Shown here piece after piece: positions 16,936-26,533 of a DNA stretch of 64,000 nucleotides (its first letter is position 1; every line of letters starts with the position of its first letter). This DNA is from Fibrisoma montanum (GTDB lineage: Bacteria; Bacteroidota; Bacteroidia; Cytophagales; Spirosomataceae). The DNA lies in contig NZ_QXED01000002.1 of NCBI RefSeq assembly GCF_003583365.1, forward strand, positions 744,001 to 808,000. Direction: 5' to 3'. A program made the position numbers and the translations under genes. The notes under the pieces were generated by a model, which did not search any database, had not been told where the DNA came from, and saw only the letters and a list, made by a program, of their open reading frames with translations.

Positions 16936-19900
16936 ATGAGGCACCTCTTCTGCCTGTTCTGGTTCGTCCTGTCTACGTGCGGGATAGCCATTGCGCAAAC
17001 ACCGGATCGCACCGTGGCGGGGCGTATCACCAGCCAAACCGGCGAGGGATTACCCGGTGTTAACGTCGTTATAAAAGGTACGCAGAAAGGCACCACAACC
17101 GATGCCAATGGGCGGTTTTCCCTGACAGGCGTTCCGGCCGGTGCCACGCTCACGTTTTCGTCCATCGGCTTTGTTTCGCAGGATGTAACAGTAGGTAATC
17201 GCTCCACTATCGACCTGAGCCTCTCTTCCGATGACCGCTCCCTGAGCGAAGTGGTTGTGGTTGGGTACGGAACGCAGCGTAAAGTTGAAACGACCGGCTC
17301 GATTGCTTCGGTAAAAGCTGCTGACATTGTGCAGACGCCCGTAGCCAACGTAGCGCAGGGTTTGCAGGCGCGGGTGTCGGGTATTCAGATTAACCAGAAC
17401 TCCGGCGCACCGGGAGGCAACATCAGTGTCCGGATTCGGGGAACGAACTCCATCAACGGTACATCCGAGCCGCTGTACATTGTCGATGGTATCCAGATTT
17501 CCAACGGTGGTGGCATCAACGACGTAAGTCCATTATCGACCATCAACCCGAACGATATTGAGTCGGTTGAGGTCCTGAAAGACGCATCGGCAACGGCAAT
17601 TTACGGGTCGCGGGCGGCCAATGGCGTCATTCTGATTACCACCAAGCGCGGCAAGGCGGGCGTAACGCGCGTCACCTACGACGGCTACTACGGCACCCAA
17701 CAGGTAAACAAAAAACTTCCGGTGCTGAATGCTTCGGAGTTCGCCCAGTTAGAGAATGAGGTGTTCCGGAATAGTTTTTATCCCAATCCGTCGAGTCTGG
17801 GAGAGGGCATTAACTGGCAGGACTTTATTTTTCAGGAAGCACCCATTCAGAATCACCAGCTAAGCATCAATGGTGGGTCGGAGAAAACGCAACTGGCCGT
17901 TTCGGGCAACTACTTCAACCAGCAGGGTATTGTCATTAATTCGGGGTTCAAGCGCTACTCGGTACGGGTCAACCTGGATCACCGCATCAGCGAACGCGTT
18001 AAAATCGGGACCAGCATCCTGGGCAGCTATTCGGTCAGCAAGAACGTGCCCTACGGTACCCGGAACCTCGGTGACGCGGATGTCGTGACGAGCAGTATTC
18101 TGGGCGCAGCCATCGGTGCTCCGCCGACCTTACTGCCGTACAGACCGGATGGCAGCATATTTCCCTTTGGCGAGCAGGCGAATGGGCAATACCGCGAAGT
18201 AGCCAATCCGCTCGGTCTGGCCGCTATCTCGAACCAGATTGCCATCCGCCGAACGCTGGCAAATTTTTACGGCGAAGCAGCGCTGCTGAAAGGATTAACG
18301 TACCGGGCATCGTTCAACATTGATCTCGATAGCCGACTGCGCGATGTGTATTCGCCCCGCTCGATTGTTTCGCGCAATGACCTGAACGATAACTCTGGCT
18401 CGGGCTCGAAAACGAACGAAAACAACACCGTTTTGCTGCACGAAAGTATCATGACCTATGCGGCCACGCTGGCGGCTCAGCACTCGCTGAAGTTTACGGG
18501 GGTGTTTGCTACCCAAAGCAATCTGTACGACCAGAACGTAATCAACGCCAACGGTTTTCCGAACGATGCAACGGCTAATGAGGCTTTGCAACTGGCGCTC
18601 AACCGGACTGTAAGCAGCTTTCGCTCCAAAGAGCGGTTGGACTCCTACCTCGGCCGGATTAATTACGGCTTCAAAGACCGCTACTTCCTGGACCTGACCG
18701 CTCGGGTGGATGGGTCGAGTAAGTTTGGGGCCAACAACAAATACGGCTTCTTCCCGGCGGTTTCGGCAGCGTGGCGAATCATCGAAGAGCCGTTTCTGAA
18801 ACAGGCGGGCTGGTTGTCGGACCTGAAACTCCGGGCTAGCTGGGGCGTCACGGGAAATGCGGGTGGCATCAGCCCGTACAGATCACTGGCTACGGTATCG
18901 GCATCGGGCAGCGACTACCAGTTTAATCATGTCTATCAGACCGGTATCAATCCGTCGGGTATTGCCAATCCTGACCTGCGGTGGGAGCGGTCCATTCAGA
19001 CAAACATCGGTCTGGACCTTAGCTTGTTTAACAACCGCCTGAGCCTGGTTATGGACGTATATGACAAAGATACCCGTGACCTGCTCTATGTCAGAACCTT
19101 GCCGCTTTCGTCGGGCTACGGCAGTATCGTAGGCAACTTCGCCCGCTTACAGAATCAGGGTATTGAACTGGCGACGAATGCCCGAATCCTACAGGGGGAT
19201 CTTCGGTGGGACGTATCGGCCAATGCCACCATCAACCGAAACAAGATTGTTGACCTCGACGGCGGTACAACGCAGGAGCGCTTTGTGACAACCTACAGTG
19301 TTCTGAGCGTTGGTCAACCGTTGGGTATGTTCAAGACCTACGTGTTTGATGGCATCAACCAGACCGGCGAAACGATTCTGCCGGGATACGATGGTCGGCT
19401 GGGTGGTCATAAGATTAAGGACCTGAACGGCGACGGCACCATCAACTCCGCCGATCAAATCTTCACTGGCAATCCGAACCCTACGTTCATATTCGGTTTC
19501 TCAACGAACCTGGCTTACAAGAACTTCGATTTCGGGGCATTTCTGTCCGGAACGCAGGGGAACGCCATCTTCAACCAGGCGCGGTTCGCGTTTGAGACTC
19601 CCCTGGGTCAGCGTAACCTGCTGAAAGGCGTAGCAAACCGCTGGTCGCCGACGAACCCCAACAACGAGTACGCCAGTGCCGCCCAGGGAAGCCGCCTGCC
19701 CGTCAGCGACCGCTTCGTGGAGGACGGTTCGTACCTCCGCTGCAAGAATGTTACGCTGGGCTACACCCTGCCCAAGTTCAAGGGCATCGAGCGGATTCGG
19801 GTGTATGCCAGCGCCAATAACCTGTTCACAATCACGAAGTATAGCGGCTTTGATCCGGAAGTAAACACGTTTGCGGGCGATAACACCGTGATTGGCGTCG

Positions 19901-19959
19901 ATAACTTAGTATATCCACCCGCCCGGTCGTTTCTGGGTGGTTTGCAGGTCACTTTCTAA
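16936..19959 (+). CDS. SusC/RagA TonB-dependent outer-membrane receptor
   Basis: This receptor of 1007 residues has a signal peptide, a carboxypeptidase-D-like domain (about 27-100, GEGLPGVNVVIKGTQKGT), a TonB box region (LSEVVVVGYGTQRK), a plug domain with VEVLKDASATAIYGSRAANGVI and a large beta barrel ending in a terminal Phe. It lacks the STN domain of the other SusC in this window, which agrees with control by LacI and not by a sigma/FecR pair. ATG at 16936 is used because it begins a clean signal peptide; the frame is open further upstream. Confidence 0.95.
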   Translation: MRHLFCLFWFVLSTCGIAIAQTPDRTVAGRITSQTGEGLPGVNVVIKGTQKGTTTDANGRFSLTGVPAGATLTFSSIGFVSQDVTVGNRSTIDLSLSSDDRSLSEVVVVGYGTQRKVETTGSIASVKAADIVQTPVANVAQGLQARVSGIQINQNSGAPGGNISVRIRGTNSINGTSEPLYIVDGIQISNGGGINDVSPLSTINPNDIESVEVLKDASATAIYGSRAANGVILITTKRGKAGVTRVTYDGYYGTQQVNKKLPVLNASEFAQLENEVFRNSFYPNPSSLGEGINWQDFIFQEAPIQNHQLSINGGSEKTQLAVSGNYFNQQGIVINSGFKRYSVRVNLDHRISERVKIGTSILGSYSVSKNVPYGTRNLGDADVVTSSILGAAIGAPPTLLPYRPDGSIFPFGEQANGQYREVANPLGLAAISNQIAIRRTLANFYGEAALLKGLTYRASFNIDLDSRLRDVYSPRSIVSRNDLNDNSGSGSKTNENNTVLLHESIMTYAATLAAQHSLKFTGVFATQSNLYDQNVINANGFPNDATANEALQLALNRTVSSFRSKERLDSYLGRINYGFKDRYFLDLTARVDGSSKFGANNKYGFFPAVSAAWRIIEEPFLKQAGWLSDLKLRASWGVTGNAGGISPYRSLATVSASGSDYQFNHVYQTGINPSGIANPDLRWERSIQTNIGLDLSLFNNRLSLVMDVYDKDTRDLLYVRTLPLSSGYGSIVGNFARLQNQGIELATNARILQGDLRWDVSANATINRNKIVDLDGGTTQERFVTTYSVLSVGQPLGMFKTYVFDGINQTGETILPGYDGRLGGHKIKDLNGDGTINSADQIFTGNPNPTFIFGFSTNLAYKNFDFGAFLSGTQGNAIFNQARFAFETPLGQRNLLKGVANRWSPTNPNNEYASAAQGSRLPVSDRFVEDGSYLRCKNVTLGYTLPKFKGIERIRVYASANNLFTITKYSGFDPEVNTFAGDNTVIGVDNLVYPPARSFLGGLQVTF

Positions 19960-19961
19960 AA

Positions 19962-20038
19962 ATGATTGAATTGCTGAATGATTGAATAATCGAATTAGGA
20001 CTACAGACTTTTATTCAATCATTCAGCGATTCAATCAT
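19962..20038. repeat. 28-bp hairpin between susC and susD
   Basis: Arms 19962-19989 and 20011-20038 pair over all 28 bases in RNA (one G-U) around a 21-base loop. Each arm is built from two copies of ATGATTGAAT. It fills most of the 98-base gap between receptor and lipoprotein, and ends 19 bases before the susD start codon. It could set the ratio of the two proteins through mRNA stability or partial termination. Confidence 0.8.
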
Positions 20039-20057
20039 GCAATCATTAGCTGAACCC

Positions 20058-21536
20058 ATGAAAAAGATACTCATTCCTATACTCGCTGCTGTGTGTCTGG
20101 CTGGTTGCCAGTTAGATGAGACGGTGTATTCATCCATCTACACTGAAGCGTTCTACAAAACGGCGGCTGATGCCGAAAAAGGGCTGATTGCCGTTTATGA
20201 CCCGCTGGCCGACATGTGCGCCGGCCCGGCCCTGACGCTGGCATCGGATTTTAGTGCGGACCAGTGTTACCCCCGGGCGGTTGTTGGGCGTAACACGTTG
20301 ACGCTGTTTACCTACGACCCCAACTACACCACCCAGCGAACGGCAGGTCGGCAGAACGAATCGCCCCAGCAAATCTGGATTTCGTGCTACGATGGCATCG
20401 AGAAAGCGAACTGGATCATCGAGCGGGTACCGAATGCAAACATGGATGCCGCCCGGCGGAATCAGATTGTTGGCGAAGCGTACTTCATGCGCGCATTTTA
20501 CCACTGGACACTAAGCAGAAACTTTGGCGACGTACCCGTGAAAACAAAAGCCAGCGTGTCGCAGGCCGAAGCCATTGTTGGTAAGAGTTCAAAAGCAGAC
20601 GTATACAAGCAGATTTACAGCGACCTGGACAAGGCACTGGCCGCTGGCTTAGTATCCGGCCCAACGGTTGAAAAAGGTCGCCCGTCGAAGGAGGCTGCTA
20701 ACGCATTATACGCCAAAGCTGCTCTGTACAACGAAGATTGGGCGAAAGCTCTGGAGCAGGCGCAGTTGGTTATGAACTCCGGCAAATACTCGCTCATGCC
20801 CGACGTTCGGGATGTGTATCGGTACGATAGAGAAGATGCCGCCCGGGTCGAAAACATGTGGGCGTTTGAGTCGGAGGGAGGGTTTAGCCCCAGCCGAGGC
20901 CACCAACTGACGGGTTTGTGCGGACCAACGGGCAACGCCGGAGCCGAATACGCCCGGACATCGTTCGGCTCGATGTTCGCGTACCAGTCGTTTTTCAACT
21001 CGTTCGACCCGAAAGACAAACGGCGGCAACTGCTGGATACGACGTACGTGGACCGGAGCGGCAGGATAGTGCCCCAGCGTAGCATCACACCAATTACAAC
21101 CCAGGGCGTTTTAATCAAGAAATATCAGGACCCGGTTTCGACGATTGGTAATCTGTCAAACATTCCTATTCTTCGGTTGCCGGATGTGTATCTGATTGCG
21201 GCCGAAGCCGAAGCCCGGCAAAACGGCCCAACGGCTCTGGCTTATGGATTCATCAACACGGTTCGTAAACGGGCGGGGCTCGATGACCTGCGAGCCGGTT
21301 TGAGCAGGGAGGCTTTCATCGACGCGGTGATCCAGGAGCGTTCGTGGGAGTTTTTCGCCGAGGGCGACCGCTGGTATGACCTGACGCGGACGGGTAAGTT
21401 TTTGACCGAAGTACCAAAAGCCGTTAATAACGTCTACCCAACCCGGACGCTACAGGCCCGCAACAAGTATTTCCCGATTCCGCTGGATGAGTTGAACGCC
21501 AATCCGCAATTACAGCAAAACCCCGATTGGAAGTAG
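20058..21536 (+). CDS. SusD/RagB family nutrient-binding lipoprotein
   Basis: A lipoprotein of 492 residues with lipobox LAGC. The SusD signature segments are GEAYFMRAFYHWTLSRNFGDVPV, LRLPDVYLIAAEAEARQNG, NTVRKRAGLDDL and QERSWEFFAEGDRWYDLTRTGKF. It pairs with the preceding SusC as the surface glycan-binding lid. ATG at 20058 gives the lipoprotein signal; an earlier in-frame ATG at 20037 falls inside the hairpin arm and is less likely. Confidence 0.94.
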   Translation: MKKILIPILAAVCLAGCQLDETVYSSIYTEAFYKTAADAEKGLIAVYDPLADMCAGPALTLASDFSADQCYPRAVVGRNTLTLFTYDPNYTTQRTAGRQNESPQQIWISCYDGIEKANWIIERVPNANMDAARRNQIVGEAYFMRAFYHWTLSRNFGDVPVKTKASVSQAEAIVGKSSKADVYKQIYSDLDKALAAGLVSGPTVEKGRPSKEAANALYAKAALYNEDWAKALEQAQLVMNSGKYSLMPDVRDVYRYDREDAARVENMWAFESEGGFSPSRGHQLTGLCGPTGNAGAEYARTSFGSMFAYQSFFNSFDPKDKRRQLLDTTYVDRSGRIVPQRSITPITTQGVLIKKYQDPVSTIGNLSNIPILRLPDVYLIAAEAEARQNGPTALAYGFINTVRKRAGLDDLRAGLSREAFIDAVIQERSWEFFAEGDRWYDLTRTGKFLTEVPKAVNNVYPTRTLQARNKYFPIPLDELNANPQLQQNPDWK

Positions 21537-21564
21537 ATTGACCCAATCCACCACTCTCTTTATT

Positions 21565-24141
21565 ATGACAACATCGCGTCTCTTTTGCGCCCTGCTAACC
21601 TTATGGACCAGCGGAGCAATCGCCCAAACGGCCTCGAAACCGACGTTGGAGAACGACCGGCTTCGGCTACGTTGGGAACAAACGGCCAATGGCTGGCGTC
21701 TGCGCGAAGCGGCTGTTCGGCAGGGCGGCAAATGGACTCAGGTGGCCAACCCATCCGGCGAAAACACGCTGCTGTATGCCGCCCAGAAGCCGCCGACCGA
21801 ACCGGAGCGCACGTTCAAATCCAATACAGGCGAAGAGTTTCCCGGGCCGAAATACCATTACCAGCAGGACCAGTGGCGACAAACGACCAGTCCCGTAGGC
21901 TTGAACACGGCCGGAACGGCGTATCATTTCTTCCCGAAAGCAGCGCAGCAAACGGGTAAGAATGGCGTGCGGTTTCAGCACGAGACCGACGTAGCAACCG
22001 TGGTTTCGGACTGGTCCCTCGATCCGAAATTTTCGACGGATGTAATAATCAGGCAAACCATCACGGTTAAGCAGCCGGGGTATTATTCTTCGACCAGCCC
22101 GACGGTGGTTACCGTTCCGGAAAACGAGCTGGAATGGGCCACAGTGCCGGGGTATTTTCAGGGCAATGCTATCCAGAAGGATTTCGTACGGGCGTATGCT
22201 TACGGTCAGGGCGTGCCCGAGTTGCCGGTTGTTTACCGCGAGCGCTGCGCCAGTACGCTCTGCCCAATGGTGACAACCAAAGCTGGCCAGACAATTGCCG
22301 TAATACCCGATCCGTCACTGGGCCGCGACCCGTGGGCGGTCGACAAGATTACGCAGGAGAACTGGAACATTGGGTTGTCGCACATGAACCGCAAGTCACA
22401 GCTTAGTCCAACGCTCTACTATCCGGTGCTGGGCGAACCCAAGTCGCAACTCAAGGCGGGCGATGTGCTGACGTATTCGTTTCGCATCAGTCTGAACAAT
22501 GGCGACTGGTTCAGTACCCTGAAGCATGCCGTGTACGATGTGTATCAGTTCAGGGAGTCACTGGCGTTGCGGCAGAACAAGCAGTCGCTGACCGACCGGA
22601 TCCAGAAAATGCACCAGTATCTGACCGACCCGGTTACGTCGCTGTGGAACGTGGAGGAGTACCAGAATCTGAAAATTGGTGGACAGTCGTACCTCGGCGG
22701 GGTGGTCGGCTCCAATAAAGACGCCATGAAAAACTCCGACTACGGCGCCATGTGGATGCTGGCTAACGCAACGGGCGACCCGAAGCTAACGCGTGAAGTT
22801 TTGCCGTATGCGCTGAACTTCAAGCTGACGCAGCAGCAGACGCAGGACGGATTCTTTAAAGGTGCGGCCCTGGGGCAATACTATCTGGCCAAATCGAAGA
22901 AGTTCGTGGAGGAGTGGGGTGAGGTAGTCGAACCCATCGGCCTGACGTACTACACCATGCTCGATATGGGTAACATCCTGCTGTTTGAGCCGGATAACCA
23001 GGCGCTAAAGGAGCGCTTGCGGCTCGGGGCCGACCGGCTGTTGCAGTGGCAGAAACCCGACGGTAGCTGGGCCGTTGCTTATGACAAACCCACCGAAAAA
23101 GAAGCCTTTCAGGATATTCCTGACACCCGCCCAACGTTCTACGGCCTGATTGTCGCGCACCGGATACTGAAAGATGACAAGTACCTGCAGGCCGCCCGCA
23201 AAGGAGCCGACTGGTTTTTGGAAAACGCCGTCAAAAAAGGGCACTTTCTGGGCGTGTGTGGCGATGCGCGGTACGCCCCCGATTTTGCTACCGGACAGTC
23301 GGCGCAGGCTTTGCTGGATTTATATGATCTGACCAAAGATAGCCGCTATAGGGATGCCGCAATCACGGCTGCCAAAATTTACACAACGTCTATTTATACG
23401 CACCCGATTCCGAACAGGACGGTGAAAGATGTGAAAGGCATTAAACGCGAAGACTGGGAGATTACCCAATCTGGTTTAAGCTTTGAACATGGCGGGATTT
23501 TTGGTTCGGCCAATCGTCACGGTCCCATTCAATTAGCCAGCCACGCGGGCCTGTTCATCCGAATGTATGAACTGACAAAAGAGCCTTTGTTTGCCGATAT
23601 GGCGAGGGCCGCAGCCGTGGGTCGACACGCGTTTGTGGATGACAAAACCAGCGTTGCCTCCTACTACTGGCAAGCCATGAATCGGGGTTCGGGGCCATAT
23701 CCGCACCACGCCTGGTGGCAGATTGGCTGGATTACCGATTACCTCATGGCCGAAGCCGAACTTCGGTCGGGCGGCAACGTGGCGTTCCCGCGCGGGTTTG
23801 TAACGCCCAAAGTCGGCCCGCACCAGACATACGGGTTTGCGCCTGGCACCATCTATGGAAAACCTGCCAGCCTGATTATCCGCGAAGGACTCGTGACGCC
23901 GGAAACCCCGAATGTCGACTACGTAACGGCCCTGTCGCCGGACAAGAAAAAGCTGTTCATCGTCTTGTTGAACAACCGCGCTGAGGCTACGCAAACAGTA
24001 GTGAAGCTACAACCGACTGTGGTTAAACCCGGTAACGGACGGTTGACAAGTTTGATGAACAACAAAGCAATCGACGCACAACAGACAACGGTCAACTTAG
24101 CGCCATTCGGCATCGATGTCTGGCAGTTTGAGTGGCCCTGA
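21565..24141 (+). CDS. Exported glycoside hydrolase-like protein with (alpha/alpha) barrel
   Basis: The protein has 858 residues with a signal peptide ending near AIAQ. The first third is beta-rich. From about residue 370 it is a helical-hairpin barrel with repeated segments typical of (alpha/alpha)6 sugar enzymes: GADRLLQWQKPDGSW, DTRPTFYGLIVAHRIL, DDKYLQAARKGADWFL and DFATGQSAQALLDLYDLT. This fold is shared by GH88/GH105-type and other polysaccharide-acting enzymes; I cannot assign a family or active site. Its place between susD and a symporter gene makes a role in breaking down the imported glycan likely. Confidence 0.7.
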   Translation: MTTSRLFCALLTLWTSGAIAQTASKPTLENDRLRLRWEQTANGWRLREAAVRQGGKWTQVANPSGENTLLYAAQKPPTEPERTFKSNTGEEFPGPKYHYQQDQWRQTTSPVGLNTAGTAYHFFPKAAQQTGKNGVRFQHETDVATVVSDWSLDPKFSTDVIIRQTITVKQPGYYSSTSPTVVTVPENELEWATVPGYFQGNAIQKDFVRAYAYGQGVPELPVVYRERCASTLCPMVTTKAGQTIAVIPDPSLGRDPWAVDKITQENWNIGLSHMNRKSQLSPTLYYPVLGEPKSQLKAGDVLTYSFRISLNNGDWFSTLKHAVYDVYQFRESLALRQNKQSLTDRIQKMHQYLTDPVTSLWNVEEYQNLKIGGQSYLGGVVGSNKDAMKNSDYGAMWMLANATGDPKLTREVLPYALNFKLTQQQTQDGFFKGAALGQYYLAKSKKFVEEWGEVVEPIGLTYYTMLDMGNILLFEPDNQALKERLRLGADRLLQWQKPDGSWAVAYDKPTEKEAFQDIPDTRPTFYGLIVAHRILKDDKYLQAARKGADWFLENAVKKGHFLGVCGDARYAPDFATGQSAQALLDLYDLTKDSRYRDAAITAAKIYTTSIYTHPIPNRTVKDVKGIKREDWEITQSGLSFEHGGIFGSANRHGPIQLASHAGLFIRMYELTKEPLFADMARAAAVGRHAFVDDKTSVASYYWQAMNRGSGPYPHHAWWQIGWITDYLMAEAELRSGGNVAFPRGFVTPKVGPHQTYGFAPGTIYGKPASLIIREGLVTPETPNVDYVTALSPDKKKLFIVLLNNRAEATQTVVKLQPTVVKPGNGRLTSLMNNKAIDAQQTTVNLAPFGIDVWQFEWP

Positions 24142-24206
24142 CCAGAGCAAATACTTCGCTCGTTCACTCCGGTCCGGCGCTCCGGTTCGCACTTTCACCT
24201 TTTGAG

Positions 24207-25943
24207 ATGAATACAACTATTGATACCGCTGTCATCGTCATCTTCTCGGCCTTCGTGCTGGGAATCGGGATGCTGTTCGCCCGGACGGGACGGAACCTGA
24301 AGTCGTTTTTTGCCGGTGGTGAAGCTGTACCGTGGTTCATCGGTGGATTGTCCTTGTTCATGAGCTTTTTCTCGGCCGGAACGTTCGTGGCCTGGGGTTC
24401 TATCGCCTATAAATACGGTTGGGTCGCGATAACGATTCAGTGGACCATGTGCATCGGCGCATTGATTACGGGCTTGTATCTGGCTCCGCGCTGGAAAAAA
24501 GCCGGAGCCCTAACGGCCGCCGAGTTCATCCGCGAACGGCTCGGCCTGACGGTTCAGAAGGTGTACATTTTCATTTTTACTCTGGTCTCGGTGTTTATCA
24601 AAGGCTCGGTGCTGTATCCGGTTGCCAGGCTGGTTAGCTCGTCGCTGAATCTGCCGCTGGTGCCGTGTACGATTGGGCTGGGCATTTTTATGATTGCCTA
24701 CACAGCGGTGGGTGGACTCTGGGCTGTGATGGTGACGGATATTCTGCAATTCGTGGTGCTGTCGGCGGCTGTGTTCATCTTACTGCCGTTATCGCTGGAT
24801 CGGGTAGGGGGCTTTACAGGGTTTACGCAAAACGTGCCGGACGATTTTTTCGGTCTGCTCAACGGCGAATACACCATCGGTTTCATTCTGGCTTTCGTAT
24901 TCTACCACATCGCTTACATCGGCGGTAACTGGACGTTCGTGCAGCGCTACACCAGTGTTGACAGCCCAAAGTCAGCCCGAAAAGTGGCGTTTCTGTTCGC
25001 GAGCTTGTACCTGATTAGCCCGGTAATCTGGATGTTGCCGCCCATGATTTACAAGGTAATCAATCCTTCACTGGCCGGGCTGGATACCGAAAACGCATAC
25101 CTGAAAATTTGCCAGCTCGTGCTGCCGCCCGGTCTGCTGGGTCTGATGCTGACGGGTATGTACTTCTCCACTTCGGCCAGCGCGAATACGGCCCTGAACG
25201 TCGTTTCGGCCGTGTTTACTAATGATATTTATAAAGGACTGATTAACCCGAATGCGTCTGATAAGCAACTAATTCGGGTGGCTCGTGGCTCGTCGTGGCT
25301 ATTTGGGCTGGGTATGATTGGCATTGCGCTGCTGGTTCCGGCGGCTGGTGGTATCGTGGAGGTGGTGCTGAGTATTTCGGCTATTTCGGGCGGGCCGTTG
25401 CTGGCGCCACCGCTCTGGGCCTTGTTCTCTAAACGCCTGACCAGCCGCGCTACGCTCTGGATTACGGGCATCGGTTTATTTGTCAATCTGTTCTTCAAAG
25501 TGCTGTCGCCGTGGTTGCTGGGTTACAAACTGTCGCGGGCCTGGGAAACGGCCATTGGCGTGGGGTTACCGTTGTTGCTATTGCTGGGTTATGAATTGTA
25601 TCAACGGTCACGGAATAGAACCGCCGACGATTACTTGAAGTACCAGGCAACCCGTGAACAGAAACGGGAAGACGCCTTACTTCAAGCCGAGCAACCCGAA
25701 GAAGCCGCGGCTATCCGTCAGCAGAACCGCTTCGGCCTGCAGGTCATAGCCGGGTCGCTGGTATTTACGGCGGTGATGCTGTTTGGACTGAGTTTGCTGG
25801 CTACGTCCGGTGCCGGGCCAACAGCAGGCATTGCCGTGGTGATTCTGTTGGCTGCGCTGATTCCCTGGCGGGCGGCACGAAAAGTCAAGCTTTACTCAGA
25901 CTTGCAACAAGCTCAAAAATTCGTCAACGCGGATAACAGATAA
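24207..25943 (+). CDS. Sodium:solute symporter family transporter
   Basis: The protein has 578 residues and about 13-14 hydrophobic helices. SSS-family features are the early ARTGRNLKSFFAGGEAVPWFIGGLSLFMSFFSAGTFVAW, the segment AYTAVGGLWAVMVTDILQFVVL and FSTSASANTALNVVSAVFTNDIY. It imports a solute, probably the sugar released by the neighbouring hydrolases, with Na+ across the inner membrane. ATG at 24207 is chosen over 24132, which lies inside the preceding gene and adds no membrane sequence. Its last 48 bases overlap the 3' end of the antisense PIN toxin gene. Confidence 0.93.
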   Translation: MNTTIDTAVIVIFSAFVLGIGMLFARTGRNLKSFFAGGEAVPWFIGGLSLFMSFFSAGTFVAWGSIAYKYGWVAITIQWTMCIGALITGLYLAPRWKKAGALTAAEFIRERLGLTVQKVYIFIFTLVSVFIKGSVLYPVARLVSSSLNLPLVPCTIGLGIFMIAYTAVGGLWAVMVTDILQFVVLSAAVFILLPLSLDRVGGFTGFTQNVPDDFFGLLNGEYTIGFILAFVFYHIAYIGGNWTFVQRYTSVDSPKSARKVAFLFASLYLISPVIWMLPPMIYKVINPSLAGLDTENAYLKICQLVLPPGLLGLMLTGMYFSTSASANTALNVVSAVFTNDIYKGLINPNASDKQLIRVARGSSWLFGLGMIGIALLVPAAGGIVEVVLSISAISGGPLLAPPLWALFSKRLTSRATLWITGIGLFVNLFFKVLSPWLLGYKLSRAWETAIGVGLPLLLLLGYELYQRSRNRTADDYLKYQATREQKREDALLQAEQPEEAAAIRQQNRFGLQVIAGSLVFTAVMLFGLSLLATSGAGPTAGIAVVILLAALIPWRAARKVKLYSDLQQAQKFVNADNR

Positions 25944-26303
25944 GGCAGGAAAGGCTATGTCGCGAAGAATAATAAAATGCCGGTCTTCTGAGACTAAGTG
26001 GTCCGAGTTGGCAACCAGGGCACAATCAACATATTTGTTGTCGTCAGGGTCACTTTGCATAAGCCCCCAACTGGAAAATATGGGCTGTAGAAAAACATTA
26101 TCGAGTGACAAAAGCAACTTGATGACATTGTCGGCTACCGTTGGCGATGTCTTCTCGGATAGCTTTTCGTGGTATTCAAGCAGGATGTCGGTACTGACAG
26201 CTATCTCGTACTTACCTTCCTTGAGTGCGTCGAACAAAGGTCGGTATGGAGAGCGAACGGGCAGCGAAATTAGCAGTACATTGATGTCCAGGACTACCCG
26301 CAT
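25896..26303 (-). CDS. PIN-domain toxin of a type II toxin-antitoxin pair
   Basis: A 135-residue protein of the PIN family (COG1569 type). The acidic metal site of this RNase fold is complete: D6 in VLDINVLL, E43 in DILLEY, D85/D87/D88 and D93 in SDPDDNKYVDCAL, and D107 in SEDRHF. It probably cleaves RNA when its antitoxin is lost. Its ATG shares one base with the antitoxin stop codon (TAATG), so translation is coupled. The 3' end overlaps the converging symporter gene by 48 bases. The start at 26303 matches the family; a longer frame to 26339 runs into the antitoxin. Confidence 0.88.
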   Translation of the reverse strand: MRVVLDINVLLISLPVRSPYRPLFDALKEGKYEIAVSTDILLEYHEKLSEKTSPTVADNVIKLLLSLDNVFLQPIFSSWGLMQSDPDDNKYVDCALVANSDHLVSEDRHFIILRDIAFPALSVIRVDEFLSLLQV

Positions 26304-26533
26304 TAAGCGTTGTGCCGACGTAGGTGTTCGTTCTTCCAAGTCTCGATGGTTTGTTCATTCCATTCTTTTTCTTCCCAAAGCTGGCTCATTTCTTCGTCAA
26401 CTTTCCGCGCAAAGTAATCGGCCAGGAGTTTACGAATATCCTGCAGTTCTGAGTCGGAAACATTGTACGGATATAGCTTCAGCAACTCCATCTGGAGATT
26501 GCTTAAACGAGAAGAAACAATTGAAGAAGCCAT
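26303..26533 (-). CDS. Antitoxin partner of PIN toxin
   Basis: A small 76-residue protein. Its C-terminal half (LADYFARKVDEEMSQLWEEKEWNEQTIETW) matches the short helical antitoxins that precede PIN toxins in Bacteroidota. It has no recognisable DNA-binding fold by eye. The gene ends in the TAATG overlap with the toxin. ATG at 26533 is preferred; another in-frame ATG is at 26554. In either case its 5' end overlaps the TTG start region of the divergent GH2 gene. Confidence 0.8.
   Translation of the reverse strand: MASSIVSSRLSNLQMELLKLYPYNVSDSELQDIRKLLADYFARKVDEEMSQLWEEKEWNEQTIETWKNEHLRRHNA

Noticed and set aside
25957-26520. In-frame extension of the GH2 gene upstream to ATG 25957
   Set aside because: The extension is antisense to a well-supported toxin-antitoxin pair and carries no export signal, while TTG 26521 begins a clear signal peptide.
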